Origin: Aricia agestis
Lineage: Eukaryota > Arthropoda > Insecta > Lepidoptera > Lycaenidae
Assembly: GCF_905147365.1 (NCBI RefSeq)
Contig: NC_056412.1
Coordinates: 7,494,001 to 7,558,000 of the forward strand
Length of the DNA: 64,000 nucleotides
Direction of reading: 5' to 3'
Position 1 is the first letter of the stretch. Each line of letters begins with the position of its first letter. The translations under genes were made by a program, and so were the position numbers. Under the pieces are notes generated by a model. It saw nothing but the letters and a program-made list of their open reading frames with translations. It was not told where the DNA came from and made no database searches. Below are positions 55,766 to 64,000 of the stretch, piece by piece.

Positions 55766-57423
55766 GCTCTAAAATTTTGGACAAAGCACTCAAAACTGCA
55801 ATAGGACGATAATTAGTGACACGGTCTCTAGGGCCACTTTTATGAATAGGGTGTATTATGGCCTTTTTAAAGTAGGTAGGAAATGTCCCAGTTTGGAGGC
55901 AAAGATTAAAAATATGTGTTAATGGGGGAAGTAACTGCTTATTAAATCTCTTTAAAAATGCTGTGGATATATTGTCCCACCCAACGGCACAATCTGTCCG
56001 GAGGGATAACATAATTGATTTAATTTCATCGTAATCGGTGGGGAGTAAAACAAGCGAGTTGGGAGGCTTGGCACCTAAGTTAAATGACTTAAGGAATGAG
56101 GGGTTATGGACGGGTCTAATATTGTCTGCGAGATTTTTTCCAATGGTGGCAAAGAAATCATTAACATTGTTTATGGCGCACTCAGTATTTGAATTTGTAT
56201 TAAGTAACTCACTTGAAGGTGATGTAGGTTTTACAGAGTTTGTGACTCTTTTTATTACTTGCCATATACGTTTATTATCAGTGCCAGCCTCAGTTAGTTC
56301 GTTTTTATCAAATTGACGTTTCAATTTTTTTAGTAATTTGTTGCAGAAATTTCTATACCTACTGTAAGTTACCTTTAGGATTACATTTTCTGGGTTTGCT
56401 TTTAGGGACTTGTGCATCGAGTCTCTGTTTCTCATGCAACGTAGTAGGCCCGGAGTTATCCAGGGCTTGAGGATGGTTTTGCGTTTAGGTATCTTAACTG
56501 GCATAGAATTGGTTTTTATAACGCCAATAAGACGGTCAACTAACTGGGTTGTAGCCACATTTGCGTCATCCAAAAGAAATATGTCTTCAAAATGCAACCG
56601 ATCCATATCACGGGATAAGGTTTGATAATTTATCTTGTGGTGGACTAGATGAGTTGGTTTTGTAGTAGATTTAATTCGTTGATTGAGACAAAGAAATATA
56701 CTGTTGTGATCTGTTATAGACGAGTCTAAGACTAGAGTTTGAGCGTCACGGTTTGATTTGAGTAAGACGTGATCCAGACAGTTCATGCCCCGTGTTGGTA
56801 GGGAATGTGCAGGCAAGAGGCCATGACTAGCTGATATATTAAGGTAATCTGAGACGTGTGTGCTTAGTGGTAAATGGCTAATGTCAATATTAATATCGCC
56901 AATAATAGCAATACTTTTAAAAGACGACAACGAGTGCAAAACAATATCGAGCGAGGCAATAAAGTTTGACAAGTTGGTAAATGAAGGTGATCTATAGATA
57001 CATAAGATAGCGATTTCATTGTCCTGTGTTAATAGCAAACATGTACTATCTTTTAAGTCAATCTCAGATACAGAGAATTTGAGATTACATTGGTCATTTA
57101 AATATAAGACAATACCATCATTTTGATTCTTATAATTAGAGCTGCAATGTGCGACATACTTGTCTAATACGGGAATTGATATATCATTTTTTAGCCAGCA
57201 TTCAGTTAAGATTATAATATCACAGTCAAGATCAATTCTATGTAATAAAGTGAGGAAGCTATTAAAGTTACAATTTATTGATCTAATATTTTGAGATAGA
57301 ATTTTTAAATGTTGTGAGGGTCTCTTTATAATTTTTTTACAATCTTCCGGGCTACAAGTCTGGCTCTGCGATATCGAGTACTCGTCCAGTGAACAGGATA
57401 TATCAAAGAAGTCGTCGAACTTT
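55746..57423 (-). CDS. LINE ORF2, endonuclease and start of reverse transcriptase
   Basis: The frame opens after a TAA at about 57424 and has no early ATG. It begins KFDDFFDISCSLDE and enters the APE-type endonuclease at LSQNIRSINCNF. Catalytic landmarks are ILTECWL (Glu), CIYRSPS, IIGDINID (Asp), CLDHVLL and SSITDHN (Asp-His). A linker follows, then the reverse-transcriptase entry FKKAIIHPIHKSGPRDRVTNYRPIAV and LSKILERII. The frame then runs into a TGA at 55746 because of a one-base shift; the reverse transcriptase continues in the neighbouring frame, which overlaps here. The enzyme would nick target DNA and prime cDNA synthesis at the nick. Confidence 0.88.
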
Positions 57424-57771
57424 TAATGTTTTGTTCGGAGGCTCACAAAAGGATAACTCTCCATAGTATCTTTGGGCGTAGATGAGGATGAAAACAGTAA
57501 CTATAATATCTAAACTTTTAACATAATGTGAGTGTGTAGAAATATAGGCTCTCTCCAATCCGAGATATTGTATTAATGTACAGTAATAATGTGTTCGTTT
57601 TTTAAAATATACTATTTTAACATAATTGAACATTGAGTTTGATATTATAATTGATTTTTGTATAAATATTTGATGTAAACATAAAAAAATAAAGTGTAAA
57701 CATAGAAAAATGTAATTTAAAATACAATTAAAATTATGCATGCAAAACAAGTGAATATATTTTAAGCCTAG

Positions 57772-58173
57772 TCACTTATCTACTTGGAAACTTAATTTAT
57801 TTAAATCATCTTTGTGATCGATGCGTATGGCAGGGGCACCTTCATGCTTCCGTACAAATACCCTACCATGGGCAGTCCAGCAAAACATATAATTATTTTG
57901 CTTGATAAATTCGCGGGTCAGGTAGTACAATTTTCTAGAATTTTCGGTCAATCTTTCAGCTATAAAAATTGGTTTAGTTTCTCCGTCGATTTTTAGGTGA
58001 CTCGTGTTCAACTTGTCCTTAGTAGTTTTATTGAACGACTTTGCAGCAGTAAGAATTTTTTCTTTAAGTAGCACCGAAGAAAAGTCGACAATAATAGGGC
58101 GATTGATGCTTTTAGTAGGGAGTCTGAATATATCATGGATTTGTGTCTCGTCAATATTTATATTAAAATATAA
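57772..58173 (-). CDS. LINE ORF1, C-terminal part
   Basis: The frame is open from 58173 with the readable part starting NINIDETQIHDIFRLPTK, then RPIIVDFSSVLLKEKIL (from about 58110). Next come KTTKDKLNTSHLKI, FIAERLTENSRKLYYLTR and the end block RVFVRKHEGAPAIRIDHKDD. This matches the C-terminal domain of ORF1 proteins in insect LINEs, which bind the element RNA; the same fold is described for FP-type proteins. The N-terminal coiled coil and any zinc knuckles are missing because the copy is 5'-truncated. It stops at 57772 with no further frame joining it to ORF2. Confidence 0.75.
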   Translation of the reverse strand, partial: LYFNINIDETQIHDIFRLPTKSINRPIIVDFSSVLLKEKILTAAKSFNKTTKDKLNTSHLKIDGETKPIFIAERLTENSRKLYYLTREFIKQNNYMFCWTAHGRVFVRKHEGAPAIRIDHKDDLNKLSFQVDK

Positions 58174-59325
58174 TTACCACCGCCTCTGGGATACATTGTT
58201 TCCACGCCGTCTCACGCTTTCATTATGATTTAGCAGAATAAACAAGTAATGTTATTTATAATTTAAGAGCCTTTTTCTTTACACTCCGAGAAAGACTCAA
58301 GTTCTAACGATATACGTTATCGTATCGAGTTAACAGGATATGTAGCTAATAACCCAGTAAAAACATTTCTTGTAAAATGTTGCCGAGACGACCACCCGTG
58401 AAGAAGTTGTGAGATCTCATGCAGAGCCAAGCTTCTACCAGTAAATATGTATGGCTTTGCCGTTTCGCCACCGTCGCGGAGGTGATGCGAATATTTAGTT
58501 TCTGATCTGAAGTTAGCAACTAATTAAAAACTTTTATTAGAGCTATTCAATTGAGACTTTGTATGTTTAGTGAGTCTATTATTTATCATCATATCCTGTA
58601 ATTTTCACAGGATATGAACTATCTGGTACATCAGAAACCAACTCTATGAGGGTTCCAAAAACGTCGAAACACTTCGAGAAAAGGTAGGCAGTGCCCTTGC
58701 ACTTCACTTAGCTCGTCTCGGCGGGTGCACTACCGTGCACCCAGATACTATTAAAAACCCAAAATATAAATCTAGTCAAACAATATGTTTATCAATTTCC
58801 TCAAATACGAAGAAAAGTCAACAATACATATCTTCGAAAAGGACTACAACGAAAGCTTTCGCAATTTTTCTTTCGTGAAAATCAAACACTTCTGCGAAAA
58901 GGTTGTACCGCGACTTGATCGTGCCGCAAACGTTCGGAAAACAACGGGCCAATACAGCCCGCGCTATTACCTGCTCCTCGTATTTATCTTTTTGTGCGAT
59001 ATAAATGCTTTGTGGGGCGAACAATAGCCGGGGGCGCAGGCCGCAGGGGGGAAGCTTTATAATTTTTTAATTAATTCCGTCGAAAATATCAAAGTCGCCG
59101 GACGGGGTACTAGTGGAGAATGCTATTTTTGTGATAACTTTTTCATAAAGCATTCTATAATTTATGGTATTTCCCTCTGAAACGCGGCCATTTTTAAACT
59201 GCTGGTAATTAAAATTTAATGCTACGGGTATAACTTTAAAACATTTAAAGTGATTTTATAATATAAGCTTGAGATTATGATTTTATTTCAATTTATTTTA
59301 ACGGGTGTTCAGTATTCTTAAAGCT

Positions 59326-59951
59326 AAAAAGCGGCCAAGTGCGAGTTGGACTCGCCCAAGAAGGGTTCCGCAATAATAAGGTTTATTCTAATGAAATTAA
59401 AAGGTTTTTGATTTATTTTTATATTTCAGTTAATTTAATGAAAATTAATTTAAGGTTTACCATTTATGACGTATAAAAAAAACTACTTGCTAGATCTCGT
59501 TCAAACCAATTTTCATTGGTGGTTTTTATAGTATTTTTAGACTTATCATTCCCCTACTTTAAAAGTTAGAGGGGGGGGGGGGGGGGGGGGGTGACACACA
59601 ATTCACCACTTTGGAAGAGTCTCTCTCGCAAACTATTCAGGTTAGAAAAAAATGACATGAGAAACTTCAATATGATTTTTGAAGACCTATCCATAGATAT
59701 GCTACACGTATAGGTTAGATGAAAAAATTTTTTTTTTGTTTACCTATGGGGACCCCTAAAATTTTTTATAATTTTTCCATTTTTCTATCAAAGTCTTAAT
59801 GCGGTTTACAGACTACATCTACTTATCAATTTTCAATAGTATAGCTCCTATAGTTTCGGAGGAAAGTGGCTGTGACATACGGACGGACAGATAGACAGAC
59901 AGACATGACGAATCTATATCTTTTTGCTATTTGGCTACGGAACCCTAAAAA
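59326..59951 (-). repeat. Interspersed repeat, family 4, with 21-G run
   Basis: From GCGGCCAAGTGCGAGTTGG to GGCTACGGAACCCTAAAA. It contains a run of 21 G at 59571-59591 in a place where the 45.3-kb copy has a run of 7 C on the other strand. Confidence 0.75.
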
Positions 59952-62034
59952 GGCCTATAAAGGAGACACGTAAGATTGACATTATGTCTCATCAGCCCCC
60001 CGATGCACGATCGTCGGAAAGATCTCACGTGAAAAGATTTCATCTGTCAGTAACGATTTCAATTATGCGTCCATTAATAAGACATACTAAGTAACATCAA
60101 ATATTCCGAAATCTCTAGTTATATTATAATAAAGAAAAATTATATCACATCTTCCTATTGATGTAAATGTTCACGTAAGTGAAACGTTTTACATACGATT
60201 AAACAAATAGGATGTTAGTTAATGAAGTAATTGTATCGGAAAGTGAAGTCGTTTCCGAGGGCGGGCGTCGCGCCCTGAAGTCACTCATCAGGAAAACCGT
60301 TAGGAAAACACCAGCTTAAAGGATTTGTCGCTTGAAATATTGCCAACATTACAGATAATTTACACTTTGTTCGATAGACGTTTACAAATTTTATAGATTC
60401 AATCATTGTCTTAACGTTGCTTATTTTCCCGATAAACTTAAGTATTTAACAAATCAAGGAGTGTCCATAATCAAGTAGGACGACCATTATTTTTAGGTTA
60501 GCCACTATTCGCACTCTAGCAGGTTTAGATTCGATCCCAGCCATTATTGTATGTATTTTTACTTTTAAGTTGGTTTATTAGTTTACTGGATGGACTCTCG
60601 TGCGGTAATGCGGTAAACTCGCAGTTGTGAAAAAGGTTATGATATTGTAAGTTCACAATAACATATTTTTCATGACATTTTTGGTGTGCACCGAAGTGGA
60701 AACACTAATCAATTGGAATTAGCGAGTGAACTGTAACTATGTCGTTATCGACCGCACCGGCGATTCGCGCCGCAGTCGAGGGGGAATATTGTCCAGACAA
60801 TGTTTGATAAAATTTTATTACATTCAGTACCCATTGAAAATTAGCGTTATTAGCTCCCGCTCATGTAAATTGCCTTCATAGGAATTAATTGAAGGTAATT
60901 TGATTTAATGCGTCTCTTTGTGGACAGTTATCGCTCGGTAGGCGCTATTGAAGCGGCTAGCGGCTCCAAAGGCTTTTGTTTTTGAAATATTGGATCGAAT
61001 CAATTGCATTTAGAATTTTCGTTCTTTGTTGTCTTGCAGCGGGGTCTGAAAATGCTTTATTTAAATTGGGATTTCATTGTGGTTTGTAACGTTGCATTAA
61101 AAAATTATTTATCAAAGATTTGGTAAACTTCTATTTGCAACTTTTAACACAAACATTGTGTCAAAAGTCGCAAATGTTTATTTACTTGCAGTTGCATGCA
61201 TCAAGCAAAGATTGTATTGTAGAATGCATCAAGCATTTGAAAAATAAAAAATAATATATTTAACTATATACGATTAACGTACGCCATATTAAAATAAACT
61301 GCGACCATTTTCGTATCCGATTTTCATAATCCGTTTGATAACCATATCCGGACGAGCGAGGAACCGCGGGTTTATCTTTTAATTGTTGGCGGAGTATCGC
61401 GGCTCAGCGGCGCCGATTGCCGCCATAAAACCTTACAGCCCTTTTGTTGGGCCCTTAACGTCGGCTGCTTGTCTTGTGTCGCTGTGTAATAGAGGTGGTT
61501 TGTTCGTACAAACAACTTTCGACATAAAAATCTGTGAAAGGTAGTCCCTGCGCAGATTTCTATGCGAAAAGAGAGCTTCGTATTTAGTTCAGGACTTTTT
61601 CATTTCAATATCAAGGAGTTGAAACTTGACCAAAATATTTAATAATAGAACAAAGTGCCGTCAAAGAAATTGGTTCATGGCGAACCTACGTCAATTTTTC
61701 GGGCTAAGACAATTCAATGTTACATGATATTATTATGATTTGTCGGCTGGGTTTGATATAACGCGACCAAATTTCGTAGGGCCGTCATCTGCCTATGATT
61801 TAACTCCTCTGTTAATATATAGAACTGAAATCCAAAAAATAGGATATATTGGTGTCATGAGGGAACAATATTCGACAATAGCCGCGATTCGACAGCCTTT
61901 TGTGAAAAATCGTCACGTTTTATACGCATCGCGATTCGCGGTGCGATGTACACTGACGCGTGTTTTGCGTTTCACTCACTAGTGATGATCTATTGAAATA
62001 TCGATAAGTGCTATCTTTTAAAAATAATATTGGG

Positions 62035-62155
62035 AGGCAAACGAGTATACGGGTCACCTGATGGGAAGCAATTACCGTCACCCATGGACACTTGCAACTT
62101 TAGAATTGTTTCAAGTGCGTTGCCAGTTTTTTAAGAGGAATGACCTCTCTTCTTG
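62035..62155 (-). repeat. Fragment of repeat family 3
   Basis: A diverged tail half (GGGTCACCTGATGGGAAGCA, then CCCATGGACACTTGC). The 5' part is absent. Confidence 0.6.
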
Positions 62156-63082
62156 AAGGTTTGCAGGTCAATTACGTATCAGGGAAACTGATTTTAGGCT
62201 GACCTATACTAATTTGTTCGGGCTATGTAAAACCAAACTGACAGCTCGTATATATCACAACTGATACATATACGAAGTGGTGCTAGAACAGCAGGCTTAG
62301 CACGGCCACAGTAAAAATGCGAAAGAATCGAAACGCTGACAAACTGACAGGTTTCCTGATTATAATTCCGTCACTTTGTCTACTTTATCTACTTGCCGTA
62401 AGAATAAACCTTTCTATGGTGACCATACTAAGCCTGCAGGGCACGTTATGCTATTACTAATTAACTAATCGCATAACTTTAAATCTTAAATGTTATTTGT
62501 ACACTATTATTATCATAGGTTCAATAGATCTACTATACTTTACTGTATACTAATTGTCTACAAGACTAACATAATATTTTTGTAAATTACTGAAATAAGT
62601 TAAATTATATTTTTATACTGGTATCAAAAAACGATGAAATTCGAATATCGATGTGCCAATATCGAATATCCACGAACCACCTATGAATAAAAGTGAATAG
62701 GATTTGTCAATAGTTGGGATCAGTATTTGCAAGGCAAACAGGTCGCTTCTGCGTGGATTGGCTGGAGGCTGTATGTGATCTACTGTTGGCACTGCCGCAA
62801 TTTTATATCATGAGTCAACACTATGTTGTGCACGTGCCACGTAGTCAGAGCCGAATTTAATCGTGGCTAGCTCTACATATTCATAAAATAATTTTATTAA
62901 AAGACAATGATAAAAAAGCAGTGAACAAAGGTTTTTTTTTTTCAAGGTTTGCTGTCGAAGTCATGGGCCTCGGTTGACTTCATCTAAATACGAACCTACA
63001 CTTAGCAAACAAACAGCTGCTAAATAATATTAGTTCATTAAAAGAGTATATAGTTTTTGTCACTCGAGGGACGTAAACAAAA

Positions 63083-63262
63083 CTAGCTATTTGACCGAGC
63101 TTTGCTCGGTATTCGATAAAACACGAATAAAATAACATTTTCTAAAAATGATTCCTAGCTAGATCGATTTATCGCCCCCGAAACTAAATTTCATGAAAAT
63201 CGTTGGAGCCGATTCCGAGATTCCAATTATATATTTATATATATATACAAGAACTGATTGTT
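63083..63262 (+). repeat. Interspersed repeat, family 8
   Basis: ACTAGCTATTTGACCGAGC, then GATTCCTAGCTAGATCGAT, then GAAAATCGTTGGAGCCGATT and a TATATATATA end. It has the look of a short retroelement tail. Confidence 0.45.
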
Positions 63263-63310
63263 TAAAGATATAAGATATGACGCTACGTTCTATCCAGAAA
63301 TCTAAATAAT

Positions 63311-63778
63311 CGGCCAAGTGCGAGTCGGACTCGCGCACGAATGGTTCCGTACCGATATAGAGCAAAAATAGGCCAAAAATTGTATTTTTTGTATGGGAGC
63401 CCCCCTTAAATTTGTATTTTATTTAAATATTAATCTTTATTATTAAAGTACAGATAATATATCTAAAGCCTTCAAAAAATTTCAAGTGCGTAGGCACTTG
63501 AAATTTTCACAAAACTGTTGCCATTATTGACATCGAGCAAAAAAGGCCAAAAATCACGTTTATTGTATGGGAGCCCCCTTAAATATTAATATTATTTTGT
63601 TTTTAGTATGTGTTGTTATAGGGGCAATAGATACACAAAATCTTTAAAAATTTCAGAAGTCTAGCTAAAGTGGTTCTTGAGATACAGCCTGGCGACATAC
63701 AGACAGACATACGGAAAGACAACTAAGTCTTAGTAATAGTGTCCCATTTTTACCCTTTGTGTACGGAACCCTAAAAAG
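63311..63778 (-). repeat. Interspersed repeat, family 4
   Basis: From CGGCCAAGTGCGAGTCGGAC to GTACGGAACCCTAAAAAGG. The internal unit GGCCAAAAAT...TATGGGAGCCCCC occurs twice (about 63370 and 63545). Confidence 0.7.
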
Positions 63779-64000
63779 GAGAGATTGTAAGTCGATTCAA
63801 AGTTCAAACGTACAAGTTTGGCTCCATCGTGCGTGAACTTTTAATCAGTCAATCAAATAAGTCTATTTGCAAGACTTTAAAGCTGCTATAAATTTAATTA
63901 AAGAAGCTAGTGACTAATATTAGAGTTAGAATTGGTTAGCATTGGCCATCACAAACAGTCTCATGGGAATTTCTGGCACAGAACACGTGTAGGTAACAGC

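Larger units (their letters stand above)
53983..58173 (-). mobile_element. 5'-truncated non-LTR retrotransposon (LINE, CR1/Jockey group)
   Basis: Read on the minus strand: end of ORF1 (58173-57772), a 348-bp gap, ORF2 with an apurinic-type endonuclease (57423-55746) and reverse transcriptase (to 54481), a 3' UTR of about 480 bp, and a tail ending in (ATT)n at 53983-54000. A tail of short ATT repeats, not poly(A), together with FADD and YGVPQGSVLGP motifs, fits insect LINEs of the CR1/Jockey group; I cannot place it further by eye. The 5' side is cut inside ORF1 near 58173-58200, as usual for incomplete reverse transcription. ORF2 has one frameshift near 55750. No target duplication was identified. 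Confidence 0.9.
58174..63082. other. Mostly unique non-coding DNA
   Basis: Only repeat families 3 and 4 are recognisable. 60230-61600 has few repeats and several balanced-composition patches (such as GAGCGAGGAACCGCGGG at about 61353), the kind of DNA that can hold regulatory elements, but nothing specific can be shown. Frames at 58785-59027 and 61740-61982 lack motifs. Confidence 0.45.

Noticed and set aside
57403..57750. 115-residue minus-strand frame between LINE ORF1 and ORF2
   Set aside because: AT-rich, hydrophobic low-complexity translation with no family resemblance; it overlaps the ORF2 start in another frame.

Overview
The window looks like nuclear DNA of a lepidopteran insect (moth or butterfly). 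It is AT-rich, gene-poor and packed with dispersed repeats typical of that order: tRNA-headed SINEs, an A-tailed repeat with runs of CCCTA/CCCTT, a repeat whose edge reads CGGCCAAGTGCGAGT, and many short inverted-repeat (MITE-type) elements with TA, TTA/TAA or 8-bp target duplications. It also carries an intron-containing tRNA-Tyr gene three times. The species cannot be fixed from the sequence alone.

The one clear host protein gene is a secreted-type carboxyl/cholinesterase (CCE) on the + strand. Its large central exon (about 17752-19038) carries an intact Ser-Glu-His triad. Its last exon lies 7.2 kb downstream at 26253-26445, in matching phase. Between them sits a 5.66-kb BEL/Pao LTR retrotransposon (19041-24695) whose 5-bp target duplication CGGGT contains the exon's own GT splice donor. 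A 213-bp MITE (17512-17724) ends 27 bp before the probable acceptor of the same exon. At 27016-27150 there is a stand-alone first exon of a second, neighbouring CCE gene: signal peptide plus the DGDYIMFLGI motif, with AT where its GT donor should be. So the window holds the remains of a tandem esterase cluster, recently hit by transposons at its splice sites.

Layout: 0-17.5 kb, non-coding DNA with MITEs and SINEs and one decayed coding-like patch (7.4-8.2 kb). 17.5-27.2 kb, esterase locus plus BEL/Pao element. 27.2-33.1 kb, a dense run of palindromes, self-nested MITEs, a 1.7-kb foldback element and a GTTAAC-rich inverted-repeat element. 33.5 kb, 49.0 kb and 50.1 kb, tRNA-Tyr(GTA) genes. 39.6-47.8 kb, hAT-type and foldback elements and SINEs. 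54.0-58.2 kb, a 5'-truncated non-LTR retrotransposon on the minus strand (end of ORF1, APE endonuclease, reverse transcriptase). 58.2-64 kb, mostly unique DNA plus more repeats.

A recurring structural theme is very regular palindromes with 22-35 bp arms and loops of 1-8 nt. Several include the terminus of a transposon or an internal part of a SINE. They look like local inverted duplications rather than ordinary MITE termini.
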